Below are positions 35,839 to 46,628 of a DNA stretch of 64,000 nucleotides, piece after piece. The DNA lies in assembly GCA_963281155.1 (NCBI GenBank), contig CAUJLY010000005.1:2046001-2110000 (forward strand), in the 5' to 3' direction. Position 1 is the first letter of the stretch, and every line of letters begins with the position of its first letter. The position numbers were made by a program, and so were the translations under genes. The notes under the pieces were generated by a model. That model was not told where the DNA came from. It did no database searches and worked only from the letters and a program-made list of their open reading frames with translations. This DNA comes from Rhabditophanes sp. KR3021 (lineage: Eukaryota > Nematoda > Chromadorea > Rhabditida > Alloionematidae).

Positions 35839-36003
35839 TTAGGCAGGTTTAGAGGTAGCAGATGGGGGAGTAGCGCCAGTTTTCTTATTGGAGTCTTTGT
35901 CTTCGGAGTAGCATTCTTTTTCAAAAGGCCCAACTGAAAGTTCGTTATTCTTAGCCTCAGGAGGAATCAAGCCGTTTCCAGTTTGTTTCTTTCCAAAACA
36001 CAT
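35839..36003 (-). CDS. 54-aa microprotein (MCFGKK...)
   Basis: A short single-exon ORF beginning MCFGKKQTGNG and ending ATPPSATSKPA. Composition is strikingly unlike the AT-rich noncoding background: no Phe/Ile/Lys-only runs and good use of Gly, Pro, Glu and Ala. It has an acidic/polar core (PFEKECYSEDKDSNKKTG). No signal peptide or membrane segment. I do not recognise it. It lies 114 bp downstream of the Ser-rich orphan gene on the same strand, so the two could be one operon or transcript; translation is unproven. Confidence 0.5.
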   Translation of the reverse strand: MCFGKKQTGNGLIPPEAKNNELSVGPFEKECYSEDKDSNKKTGATPPSATSKPA

Positions 36004-36117
36004 TCTTATTTAAAAAGCAAGGGAATATAATGATATTTATTAGGCATAACATTAAATGATAGATTATATTGCGGCAAAATTTAAATGTTCGTAAAAATAA
36101 ATTAGTATTTGTTATAT

Positions 36118-36975
36118 TCAAATTAAAGGAATAGGCTCTCTTCTGTATTCTTGATTGTTTTGGAGATCACAATAACGAGAAGTTGTTATACTTGAAGAAC
36201 CATAACAAAAGTGCCATCTGGAGTAATTCTTTGCTCTTACTTTAGATGTATCCGGATTTATTTTTAATAAGCTGAAACTGTCTTCCAGGATACCTTGACT
36301 GCAATAAGTAGGTCCCATCTTTTGCGTGTATTCTTTTACCTTGGAATTAAAGAAAGTTTTAACCGATTGTTGAGGCTTTTGATTAGATTCATCAACTTTG
36401 ATAGTGTTTCTTTTTGAAGATGTAGTTCCAAGGATAGTATTTACGTGCTGGATAGGTTGATTATCGAGACATAAAGTTACCATTTGTTTGGATGATGGCT
36501 TTTTTATCTGAGACGATTCCTCAAAACAGTTATCTGATTTATAAACCTTTGGATACGTTTGCTTCTTTGTAGTTCTCGGCAATGATGTTCCTGACATCGA
36601 TGAACTTGCACTTGAATTTGAAAAGGTTCTCTTTGAAACATCTCTTATAGATGAGTTTTGAGAAGACGGAAGTGAATGTTTACCGTGAATTGAGGACCCC
36701 ATCCATATAGAAGAATTATCACTTCTCTCCAAATCCTCTATTGTAAAGGTTTCATCAAAAGTCATAGATTGAAAGGTATATTTCCAATCATTCATCCTAA
36801 ATGTAAAACTAATTAGCGCTAATGAAGCTTTTGCATACCCTTTTTTTCTGTAGTAATCTTTTTTCTTCTTGCGGTTTTCCTTTATACACCTTTCGTCCTC
36901 TTCGTGTGATTTTAATTTAAGGGAAGTCCCTTGACACTCGTTTTTTGTAACACACGAATTCATTTTCTTACTCAT
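36118..36975 (-). CDS. Ser/Lys-rich orphan protein
   Basis: A single-exon 285-aa ORF, unrecognised. The N-terminal third is highly basic (ENRKKKKDYYRKKGYAKASL), possibly a nuclear-localisation signal. The middle is Ser/Thr/Asn-rich and likely disordered (SFSNSSASSSMSGTSLPR-type composition). The C-terminal ~60 residues (from about FFNSKVKEYTQKMGPTYC) contain more aromatic residues and may be ordered. No signal peptide, transmembrane segment or repeat. Length alone makes chance unlikely in this base composition. It diverges from the TWK channel gene. Confidence 0.6.
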   Translation of the reverse strand: MSKKMNSCVTKNECQGTSLKLKSHEEDERCIKENRKKKKDYYRKKGYAKASLALISFTFRMNDWKYTFQSMTFDETFTIEDLERSDNSSIWMGSSIHGKHSLPSSQNSSIRDVSKRTFSNSSASSSMSGTSLPRTTKKQTYPKVYKSDNCFEESSQIKKPSSKQMVTLCLDNQPIQHVNTILGTTSSKRNTIKVDESNQKPQQSVKTFFNSKVKEYTQKMGPTYCSQGILEDSFSLLKINPDTSKVRAKNYSRWHFCYGSSSITTSRYCDLQNNQEYRREPIPLI

Positions 36976-37866
36976 ATATTGGGTGGAATCGAAGCTCTAA
37001 TAAGAGCATAAGCTAAAATGAAAGAAAATGAATAAATTAGTCTAAGTAATAATTTATTGCTAGCACGGGTACTAAAAATAAACCGCACAAAATACGGTTG
37101 GCAGAGAGTAAGCTTAAAACATGCCTGTTTTTTCTTGAGGTTTCTCGTAACGAATTGATTGAAACAAACGTTTTATGTTCCTTGGTTATGTATGAAAAAG
37201 TGTGTGTTTGTACTTGCTTCTCAAATATTTTTATACAAAATGCTGCATATGAGTAAATATACTGTAAATTAACAACGGGTGGTTTTGCTATTGTTATTTT
37301 GTTGTACAATTTAAAAGTCTGCAAGATGAATATTAACGTTTTACAGGTACATTTTTATCTAAAGGAGCTACAAGGTTTGAAAAGTAAAACAAATATTGAA
37401 TCGGATTGGTGGCGTTTTTAAATTGAATTTATCAAATGTTCAAATGCCGATTTTAATGGCTTTCCAACAGATCAAGCTAAATTAATCAAAGAGTTTTAAT
37501 TATTTTTTTCTGATAATCATGGATGCATCTAATTCAGACAAGAATACAATTTGTATTTGTCGGTATTGTTTGATATTTTATTTTGATAAAGGAGATATGA
37601 CGAATCAGACTTTATAAACACGACTAAATAGTAATTTATTACAAGCTATTTTGAAAAATTGTATACATTTTGCATATACAAGTCAGAACTACAAAGTGGT
37701 ATATTTATTTTTGATTCAAGCAATTAATCTACATGCAGAATAGATCTCTTTACAAATTACGTATTTACTTGCATATTTGAAACAACAAATTGAAATTATC
37801 ACTGAGCAATCATATTAAACGTGTTCAATACCCTTTCTTAAATATATTTCCACTAAAATTATTCTT
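36976..37866. other. Divergent intergenic region, orphan / TWK channel
   Basis: 891 bp between divergent start codons. The minus ORF at 37037-37324 has no homology or splice support and looks spurious. No repeat or RNA gene seen. Confidence 0.5.
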
Positions 37867-39276
37867 ATGGCTCGCAAACAAGAAAATTGTCCTTTGATTG
37901 AGGTGTCATGTGAAGATGATAATGTAATCCCTAACAAAGCAAGTTTGGACAAAGCACCTGCTATCAAGTCTTTGTTAAGCAGTTCTAGCAGCAGTTTGTT
38001 ACGACGGTCACCATCTAGCGCAGTTGAAAGGTAAGCCGTATTATTTGCTTAGTTCATTATTTATGAATTTATTTTATAGAACTTCGTATTTTAACACTCT
38101 TAATTCGACTCGTACAAATGACTTTTTAAAATCTGATGAAGAGGAAGGAGATAGTCATATTGGTATTATTAAATTTCGTATTCAAGTCTATATAGTCGTA
38201 ATTGTATTAATTGTTGTTGCTGGTGCTGGAACTTTTTACGTATGTTTAATTGTTTTCCTTTCTGATCATCTTTCGATAGTATTTGGAAAATGACAGTAGT
38301 CACAAAAAGCAAAATGAATATACCGCAAGATGTAAGGCAATTAACTCCCAAATCCTCGCACATATTACTGAGCAATTTAGCTTATTATTTCAAAATGATG
38401 CAAATTTCAATAAATCCGAAACGCCAAAGCTACAAATCATGATTGGCGATTCAATTGCAAAGCTAAATAAATGTTACCAATCCAGTAAATTAGTTCCTAT
38501 TAAGCCTGTTGATTTTACAAATTCGATAGGTTTTGTTTACAGTGTAATGTCAACAACTGGCACAGGAGATATTTTTCCTACGACGAGTCGAGGACAGATA
38601 TTTGTTATGATTTTTGGCACTATTTCTATTCCCTTGTATATTGCCTTTTATGCGGATTTGGGGGAATTGATAATGGCGAAAATTATTCATTTGATGTATC
38701 ATGTAAAGAATGCTTACAGGAAAATTGATACGAGGTAATAGATTGATACTATTTTTATTATATTAATCTTACAGAACCTACAAGTGTCATGTTTCTGAGA
38801 TCAATTGCGACGCTGGAGTTCACGACCTTACCAAATTGTTTATTTCCTTCGGAAACGTAATCGCGGTTAATGGTATTTGTACTTGGCTAAATGCTGTCAC
38901 CAATGATTCAACTAAAAACGAGTGGAATTTCCTCGACGCTGTTTCATTTGTTTATGAATCAGTTGCACAAATTGGTCTGGGTTACAATGCACCAGAAGAC
39001 TCTTTTAAGTATGTTTTCATCCAACTTCCATTCTTAGTCTGTGGGACGACTTTCTTTGCAATATACGTCAGCATAAATGTAAACTTTATTAGGCACACTT
39101 TACCTATACTTATTGGCACAAAGAGTTCATGGAAGTTCCATGATAGCAGTCAAAATTTCAAAGCCGACTTTTTGGTAAAAAGAGCAAGACACAAGTTAAG
39201 TGCGATTACTCACGACTTTCACGAAGATGCTTATATGAGACCAGCTTTCGAAGAATGTATGGATCACTTTTGTTAA
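37867..39276 (+). CDS. TWK-type two-pore-domain potassium channel with atypical filters
   Basis: Exons 37867-38030, 38080-38239, 38280-38734 and 38775-39276 encode 426 aa. The layout is cytosolic N-terminus (Ser-rich), TM1 (VYIVVIVLIVVAGAGTFYY, ~93-110), an extracellular cap with a Cys, P1 helix and filter (SVMSTTGTGDIFP, ~197-208), TM2 (IFVMIFGTISIPLYIAFYAD), a cytosolic loop, TM3, P2 (SVAQIGLGYNAPED, ~322-334) and TM4 (FLVCGTTFFAIYVSINVNF). Two-pore channels usually carry GYGD/GFGD in P1 and GFGD/GLGD in P2. Here P1 is GTGD, and P2 is GLGYN, without the Asp. Leak K+ channels of this family set resting potential in nerve and muscle; whether this one conducts is uncertain. Confidence 0.85.
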
Positions 39277-39734
39277 TATGTTAATTATTTAAAATCATTC
39301 ACTTTAATATCACAACCAAGTATGTCTTTTTACCTAAGAGAAATAAATTACTATGACCAATTATTTACTCCATTAATCAAACATAATCCCAATGAACTTC
39401 ATCTGATAGCACAATAGCAGACTACGACAGTTGAAAGAGCACCATTTTATCTTAATATGATTAGACCAAATAAAGTGGCCACCTGACTAAAATATACTTG
39501 CAAAACGATGTCTTACTATTTTTTGTTTTGATGACAATGTTCATTAATATTCTTTTCTCTTTCGTACATGTATTTTCAAACAAAATTATATTGGGTTTTT
39601 AACTAATTGTTCACCACCAAGCAACTTATTTAATTTTATGCATACTATTTATTCAGATTTTTTAACGTTATTTGGTTATAGATTTTGTATTAGTAGTTAC
39701 ATTTTTACTTTGACGGTTAAGTTAATTAATAGAT
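39277..39734 (+). other. Intergenic region, TWK to ZnT
   Basis: 458 bp, AT-rich, between two plus-strand genes. Nothing coding. Ends with aattaatag two bases before the ZnT ATG, a candidate trans-splice acceptor. Confidence 0.45.
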
Positions 39735-40967
39735 ATGCCAAAAGGAACTAAATATGGAAGCCTAAATGATGAGACCATTCTGGTGAAAGACTTTGATGAA
39801 AGGTAAGTAATTTATTTGATTGTTTAAAGTTAATGATTTGCTTAAGTTATCAAAATCCTGGAGGCGATATTATCGAGAAAACTTCTGGTCTGACAACAAA
39901 TAATGATTTCCATTGCCATTCGCTGTCTAAAGAAGTCAAAAACACTAATATCCAGGCGAAGAAAGTCTTGCTCATTTCCTTGTATTTATGTACTTTCTTC
40001 ATGGTAATTGAAGTTATTGGTGGGTACTTAGCACAAAGTTTATCAGTAGTTTCGGATGCTGCCCATCTTTTAACAGATATTGCTGCAATGCTGATATCGT
40101 TGTTTTCAATTTACCTGGCCTCGAGACCAAAGAGTCAGAAGATGAGTTTTGGATGGCATAGAGCTGAAGTATTAGGAGCTTTTGGGTCGGTTATCTTGAT
40201 TTGGATTGTCACGTTCGTTCTGGTTTACTTTGCTATTCAGAGAATTGTGACAAAGGAATACGAAGTTGATGGGGTTATTATGTCAATCACTGCGGCTATC
40301 GGAGTTGTGGTAAATATTATTATGGGGTTGGTCTTGTATTTAGGAGGTCATGCTCACTCTCATCTTGGCGGAAGCAGTCATTCACACGAACCTTCTGCAA
40401 AAGCAGATTCTGAACATGGACACAGTCATGGTGAAAAAAAGGAAAGCGGGAACATCAATATAAGAGCTACATTAATCCATGTTATAGGGGATTTGATTCA
40501 GAGTATCGGTGTGCTGATTGGGGGTTTAGTAATTTGGTACAACCCAGACTGGGCAATAATTGATAGTATTTGCACACTCCTGTCTTCGGTTATAGTTCTT
40601 TTTACGACGTTCTATATCACTAAAGATGCTGTTATGATATTGCTTGAAGGTAAATGCGCTTTAACTTATTTTCACTTAACAACTTTATTTAGGGATTCCT
40701 AATATGATTGATTACAAGACGGTGTTATCAAATTTAGCATCCATTGAAGGAGTTAGGAAAGTACATGACCTTAGAATTTGGTCTTTAGCGATGGATAAAA
40801 TAGCTATTTCCGTTCATCTCGAGATAGATGAACCTACAGACGCCCAAGAAACTCTGAGAAGTGCGTCCATCTTATTAAAGTCCAAATTTCATGCCATCGA
40901 TACAACGATTCAAATTGAAAGATTTCAACCAAATACGTCCGATTGTGAGCGGTGTGTTACTCCATAA
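39735..40967 (+). CDS. Zinc transporter, SLC30 (ZnT2/3/4/8-like; CDF family)
   Basis: Exons 39735-39802, 39847-40649 and 40693-40967 encode 381 aa. It is predicted to export Zn2+ from cytosol into vesicles or out of the cell by Zn2+/H+ antiport, as a homodimer. Six TMs; the intramembrane zinc site is present: SDAAHLLTD in TM2 and HVIGDLIQSIGV in TM5 (H-x3-D in both). The cytosolic His-rich loop between TM4 and TM5 reads GGHAHSHLGGSSHSHE ... HGHSHGE. The C-terminal cytosolic domain (IEGVRKVHDLRIWSLAMDK, ending in ERCVTP) matches vertebrate ZnT2/3/4/8 and C. elegans CDF-2/TTM-1. All family-critical residues are intact. Confidence 0.95.
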
Positions 40968-41173
40968 TTTTTTTTGTGATTTTATATCTTTGATTTATAA
41001 ATGCTTTTTAATCAGGTTTCATGTGTTTTATTGATTATTTCCTTTTGCCATATTAATTCTTGTCTTAATGAAATTATACATGTTTAGTGATTTGAATGAC
41101 TCACTCAACTAAATATACACTTTTACCTGTATTTAACTTTGCTTGCAATCAATCGTTATTTTCAGTTGTAAAT

Positions 41174-42758
41174 ATGGACGTTTCGAAATATGACGTTGGA
41201 ATAGATATTAGTAATAACAGTATTCGCATAGCCGTTTTTAAGAATGGCAAAATTGAAGGTAATTTTAATTAATTACGTGTGTAAAATTTATTTAGTTGAT
41301 TCAACAAGGCCATGTGCTATTTATTTTGGTGATTCAGAAATTAGTGTTGGAAAGTGGGCATTATTTCAACTTCAATTCCTCCCAGAAGATGGTATTTACG
41401 GTTTGTTTGCCTATTTTTCAACTAATTTTATATAAACAGATTTGTTGAAATTACTGAAAAGTGATAAAAAGACATTAAAGGATAATAAAGAAAATTGGCC
41501 TTTTAAAATAGATTTTGATAAAGAAGGAAAATGCTTAGCAATTGTTAAAAGAGAAAAAATTGAATACCGATATTATATTCACGAAGTATTAGCACACGTG
41601 ATCAAAGATGTCACTGAAACATTTAAAAAATCACAGAAAATTTTAATAGATGAAATAACTGTGACAGTTCCCGATCATTTAAATAGAGAGCAGAGAAACG
41701 CAGTTGAAGAAGCAGCTAACATAGCCAGTATATCAGTTAAAAAAATAATTTCAAGATCCACAGCTACTTTAATAGGTAATAACTTTAAAATGAATAATTT
41801 CATTAATGGAAATGTCTTAATTATTCATATTGGAAAGACAATGCTAGAAACATCTATTTTAAATCTTGAGTCAAATGACTACACCTTCCTTGGAAATAAA
41901 TTTGATTCTTCAGTAAGCGGCACTAAAATTGACGATTATTTAGTTAAATACGCAGTCGATTCACTCAAATCAAAAAAGACACAATTGAATATTCCAGAAT
42001 ACTATATGAAGGATTTACGTATTGAATGTGAAAGAGTCAAAAAGATGTTAGATATTGCTCCATATGGTAATGTTTTGGTAGAAAAGTATCGTGTAAAAAT
42101 ATCATTACTCGTATTAAATAATTTATGCAAAGAAATGTATGCTACAATAATTAGAACTATTGAGGAAGTTCTTTCGGAAGCTAGTTTAACCAAGAATGAA
42201 ATATCAAAAATATTTTTAATTGGCAATTCTACCAAAGCTTCTGAGATAAAACGTATTGTTAACGAATACTTTGAGAGCAAGCAAGTCATTCAAGAAATTG
42301 ATCCTGATCAAATGGCAGTAAAAGGAGCTGCTATTTTCAGTTCAGATCCATTTGACATTAATGAACAGCTTATTGAAAAAAGTGCAGTAAATATAGTAAA
42401 CTTGTCGGTTGAAGAAATAGAAAAAGCAAAACACACGTTTGAGATTGATTTCTTTAAATCCGAAGACTTTAAGAAAGCAACCGACTTTAAAAGGGAACTT
42501 TGGTATTGTCTTGAGAATGTAATGGATGCTCTTAATAACAAATCAACCCGAATAAATTTTGATCTTTATTATTTCCCAGAAGCTTACCAAGACATAAAAA
42601 AGACTTTTAGATGGGCTGACGAAAAAATGTCCACTTTGACATATAAAGAAGTTTCAGAGAAAAGAAAAGGTATCAAAAAAGTGGTTTTTAGTATTTTAGA
42701 AAAAGCTGATACATTTGGCAGTTATTATTTCCCCGATCTTGATGAAACTTTATTATAA
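41174..42758 (+). CDS. Degenerate Hsp70-like protein (pseudo-ATPase, no beta substrate domain)
   Basis: Exons 41174-41258, 41296-41391 and 41440-42758 encode 499 aa. It aligns through the Hsp70 actin-like fold: VGIDISNNSIRIAVFKNGKIE (start of lobe I), EITVTVPDHLNREQRNAVEE, RSTATLIG (EPTAAA position), LRIECERVKKMLDIAP, KIFLIGNSTKASEIKRIV and IDPDQMAVKGAAIFS. But phosphate loop 1 (normally DLGTTxS) reads DISNNSI, loop 2 (DLGGGTFD) reads HIGKTMLE, and GGSTRIP reads GNSTKAS, so ATP binding/hydrolysis is doubtful. After the nucleotide-binding domain the chain passes almost directly to a helical lid-like segment (VEEIEKAKHTFEIDFFKSED); the ~110-residue beta substrate-binding domain is missing. An acceptor-like ttattttcag ends at 41165. 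Confidence 0.85.
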
Positions 42759-42934
42759 GCAATACAAATAAGTCGTGATTAATTAAATTAGTGTGAAAAA
42801 CAAACTGACTTAAAAAACTGTCATTTGTGGGTAACGATAATAAAGCATTTTTTGACTAAACTCGTTCAATAGATATTGGATACTTAATTGAATATAATCA
42901 CATTGTTGCGATATAGTGTGTTATATTTGTAGCA

Positions 42935-43438
42935 ATGAATCGGTTTAATTTAATAATATTTAATTTTCTAATTGTTGGTTTAAGCCCTCTGATAAATTAT
43001 AAGTCGAATACAATGCCGTGTTGTTTAGAGACAATTGGTAAAGAAGCGTGTAATGAAATGAAGAACAAGAATCCCGAATTATTTTGGCAACAATGTCAGA
43101 CTCCTGATTTCGGGATAATTCAATGCTGTAAAAGTTGTAAAACAGATGTCAGTGTAAGTCAAGAAGTTTACAATTAATTATTTCTTTAGGAACTCGGATC
43201 AAAGATATTTAAAGATGGAAAGAAAAGCAAAGATTGTTTTGACAGACATGAAAAGAAATTTTGCCTACAACTTCTTTACAGATTTGGATGGGCATCAAAT
43301 GAAATAGGTTGCAATGACGATTCATTGCCATTCGCTTTTAGAACATGTCGAAAAACATGCAATTATTGCGATATTAGATTATACGAAAAGAACAAGACAT
43401 CAGAATTCTGCAAAAAATGGGAAAGTCATTATGATTAA
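42935..43438 (+). CDS. Secreted CC/ShKT cysteine-rich protein 2
   Basis: Exons 42935-43153 and 43190-43438 encode 155 aa. A signal peptide (NLIIFNFLIVGLSPL) is followed by the same two modules as the 27396-28029 gene: PCCLETIGKEAC ... FWQQCQTPDFGIIQCCKSC, then CFDRHEKKFC ... GC ... FRTCRKTCNYC. Cysteine spacing is conserved between the two. It lacks the paralogue's linker and C-terminal extension. Sequence identity is modest, so duplication is not recent. It is 177 bp downstream of the Hsp70-like gene on the same strand, and its stop lies only 52 bp from the end of the convergent DNAJC17 gene. Confidence 0.75.
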
Positions 43439-43490
43439 TTAAGATTTTATTTACATGATTGTTTCAAAATAATAAAAACGTAATAATTAA

Positions 43491-44204
43491 TTAATCCTCG
43501 ATAATTGTGCAGTCTTCGGCAATTCCGGCCTTCCAATCAGAGCCCAGGATACTTGTGAGAAGTCTGTTTTCGTAACCTTCGAATTCTGGTTTTGAGATAT
43601 CAATGAACAATTCTTTATCCCTTAGAATGTTTTCACCGAATTTCTTGTTCCCTAAAAGTTCATCGAGCTCAGCTTTCTTAAAATAGCGTTTTTTGTTTTC
43701 CCCTTCTTTTGTCTTTTCTCTTACTGGTTGATTAGCGCGATTTAGAAGCTCCTCTTCCATCATCCTTTTCCACTCTTGCTCCTTTTTGTACCCACTTTGG
43801 CGGAACAACTTCAACTTTTCTTCCAATTTACTTGCAGCTTCTTTCTGCATTTCTTCCAAATTTTTCATCGAATTGGCTTCCCGTTCTTCTAAATCATTTC
43901 TAAAGGCATTCCTCATGCTACTTGTCTTTTCGGACCTTTCTTTCATCATTTTTTCCTTTCGTTCTTTAGCATCTATCATGTCATCGTACGCTTTTTTTGT
44001 TTCGACATCTGTTAGCAATACATAGGCAGTTTTTAGCTTTAAAAATACTTTAGTTCCTTCTTCTTTCGATCCCTTAAACTTATCCGGATGGTAAATTAAA
44101 GATTTTCTCATATAAGCTTTCCGAATAATAGCGAGATTCGAGCCATCTTTAGTAATCCCAAGTATACCATAAGGATCAAAATCTATCTTCTGAATAATAT
44201 CCAT
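43491..44204 (-). CDS. DNAJC17: J-domain protein, DNAJC17-like
   Basis: A single-exon ORF, 237 aa from MDIIQKIDF (an upstream in-frame extension to 44288 is hydrophobic and probably 5' UTR). The J domain occupies ~9-75: FDPYGILGITKDG, AYMRKSLIYHPDKF with the HPD triad, and ETKKAYDDMI. A long charged helix/coiled coil follows (RKEKMMKERSEKTSS...). Human DNAJC17, a spliceosome-associated J protein, is 304 aa with an RRM after the coiled coil. Here that RRM is not recognisable and the helix leads to a short C-terminal tail (YENRLLTSILGSDW). It lies 173 bp downstream of the KCTD3-like gene on the same strand, a spacing compatible with an operon. Confidence 0.85.
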   Translation of the reverse strand: MDIIQKIDFDPYGILGITKDGSNLAIIRKAYMRKSLIYHPDKFKGSKEEGTKVFLKLKTAYVLLTDVETKKAYDDMIDAKERKEKMMKERSEKTSSMRNAFRNDLEEREANSMKNLEEMQKEAASKLEEKLKLFRQSGYKKEQEWKRMMEEELLNRANQPVREKTKEGENKKRYFKKAELDELLGNKKFGENILRDKELFIDISKPEFEGYENRLLTSILGSDWKAGIAEDCTIIED

Positions 44205-44377
44205 ATTTAGAAACAACAAAGCAATGTGATTGAATGCGACTTTTCCCAAGCAGATTTTAAAAATCGTTATCCCAACCTTCAAAGGCAAGCTCCACTGTTT
44301 ATTAAAAAAGGAATGTAAAACAGGTAAAAGGAATAAAATTTATTTATACATTTTATACATTTAAAAACCACTTCAAT

Positions 44378-46380
44378 CTAATGATTATTTGTAAAAATAT
44401 TCATTTGTGAACTGTTCGGAGAGTTTCGAGTACTTGATCCAACACTAGAACCAGTAATTTCCGAATCATTTATTAAAGTCAAAATCTCTTCTGGTGTCGG
44501 TCCTTGCAAACGATTTATGGTTTGATTGTATGTTTGTATTAATTGGGTAAAATTATTTACATTTGGATTGGTATTATTTGTGGATTGCGATTTTTCATTG
44601 CCATTTACGAGGGCTTGTGCTAATGCCGTTGACATTTGGGAGTTGGAGGTGTTGTTGAAGTTGTATTGGTCGAGAGCCGTTGTCATATCCCACATCTGGA
44701 TTGAACCATTTGAGTGTCCGGTAAATAAAATTCGTTTTGGCCTTAGTACCATTCTGTTTGAGGGTTCGATTTCATGGATGAAGAAGGATGTGAATGTTGA
44801 ACCGTCAATCGAATGAATTGAACAAATACGATCTCCAGTTGATGCTAATCTTATGTAGATTTCGCATGTATCCGGCACCACCTTTTGTACAAACACATTT
44901 TCTCCATCCTGATCTCCATATGGGCCTATATCTACCCCTTCTGGGTTTGCTAATTCTTCGGCAGCATCCAAAACCAGAATTTTAAACGATGCTAAGGAAG
45001 TACTGGAAGGTTGTGTGCTAATCATTCCTCTGAAACGAGCAATACTCCACGTTCTAGTATGATTTGATTCACAGCAAACTGAAATAAGATGATTTGTTGT
45101 CATCACAACTTTGGTGATTGGATTTGTATGAACAGCATACGTTTTGAATAACTGAGGACCGTGTCCGACTGTCTCAGGATGTTGAACTATTACACGAACT
45201 TTTCCTCCAGATGTGCCTTCAAAGAATAAGCATTGGTAAATAATACACATTAACTGACTTACCATATCCGATTTCAATCCAATTTCCAGATAACGTCGTC
45301 TTAGATGTTAAATAAACGCTAATAGCTGTAATTGCCTCTCCATCAGGATCTTTATAAAGCTCAGTAACTAATAAGTCATTATCTTTCATCCTCAAAGGAA
45401 ACTTCTGCATATCAATTAAATAAATTATCCCATTTGAACCTCCGAAAATTAATAGTGAACCAGCAGTATCATGGCAAAGAATAGGAACAATATCTTGGAC
45501 CTGCCAGTTCTGTGAAATCGAATGCCAGATTCCTACCTTTCCAGTCTTTGACAAAGCAACCAATTGGTTGCCAATAAAGAATAATTTACTAACAGTGACA
45601 TGCATTGCAAAAGTGCCCAATTTTCTTATTTTAAATTCTCCAGCTTCTTCAATCAAACTCCACAAATGAACAGAATTATCTTGCAAGACCGTCGCAACAA
45701 CTTTTTCTGAATTTTGAGCTCCGAATTTAACATTTAAAGCTAGGTGAGTAATTGGGTACTCCATTTTATTAATACAAAGCACTTTATGCCATCCAATACT
45801 TTCATTTTGACGGTGTATCGAGATGAAGGAAGTGTAACCTACAGCGAGGTAATTATGATGGCCACGAATTATATTTGCTGCATTTACATTATCCATATTA
45901 GAATCATTGATACCGGAATTATTTTGCTTTTTAACAAATAAAGGTTTGGACGTACTTGTGCCTTCGGAAGAGAACGGAATCATTGCATGGAATAATAAAT
46001 CACCGCAGACCCTTTCCGACAACCCTTGGCACAAAGTTAATCTCTTCATCAAAGGCTTAATATTATAATATTGTGCTTCATGCTTTAACTGCCCCAAGTC
46101 AACGTTTTTAATTTCAAGATGTCTAGTTCTCAAATAATTTAAAATGATTCTAAATAGCTGCGGGTCACGATCAATAAATATCTACAAATAAAAGCTTATT
46201 TACTCATTCCAATAAACTTACAGCTCCTTCTGAATCCTTCAACGAATCTATTCCTCCAGACAATAAAGAAGTAAAAAAAGTCCCTGGAAGCCATGTCAGA
46301 GTAGTCTTAGAAGTAGCAAAGATAGTCCCGCCAACATTCAGCTTAATAATCGAATTCTCGTTGTTCTTACAACTTGACAT
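44378..46380 (-). CDS. KCTD3: KCTD3/SHKBP1-like BTB and WD-repeat protein
   Basis: Minus-strand exons 46222-46380, 45263-46181 and 44378-45216 encode 638 aa. The N-terminal BTB/T1 domain ([37 protein letters not shown]) is followed by a WD40-type propeller. Diagnostic KCTD3/SHKBP1 blocks are [74 protein letters not shown] and, in the tail, [19 protein letters not shown]. Vertebrate members regulate HCN3 channels (KCTD3) or bind SH3KBP1/CIN85; they may also be Cullin-3 adaptors. The Asn/Ser-rich insertion before the tail is lineage-specific. Splice phases agree, and the frame is continuous only with the stated junctions. Confidence 0.94.
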
Positions 46381-46628
46381 TCTTCAACCACTTACTCTAT
46401 AAAAGACTGTTTGGTCATAACAAACAATATATTTTGTTGGTTTTAGAAATTCTCGAAAAGATTTTTAGTAAACAAATGGGGTAATGGTTGGTTTGATAAA
46501 CAATATCTGACAACAAATTGCCTTAGTCAATTGTTCTCTAATTTGTAATGGATAGATGTCACAATTTGTAAATTAAACTTTAATAAAGGGAATAGTCAAA
46601 AAATAGATTTTATTGAAAATTACAAATA

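Noticed and set aside
37037..37324. 95-codon minus-strand ORF
   Set aside because: Composition looks noncoding, with no recognisable domain; it lies in a divergent promoter region.
41174..42758. Hsp70-like gene as a pseudogene
   Set aside because: A 499-codon frame with three well-formed exons and conserved structural blocks is intact, so I treat it as a divergent gene despite lost ATPase motifs.
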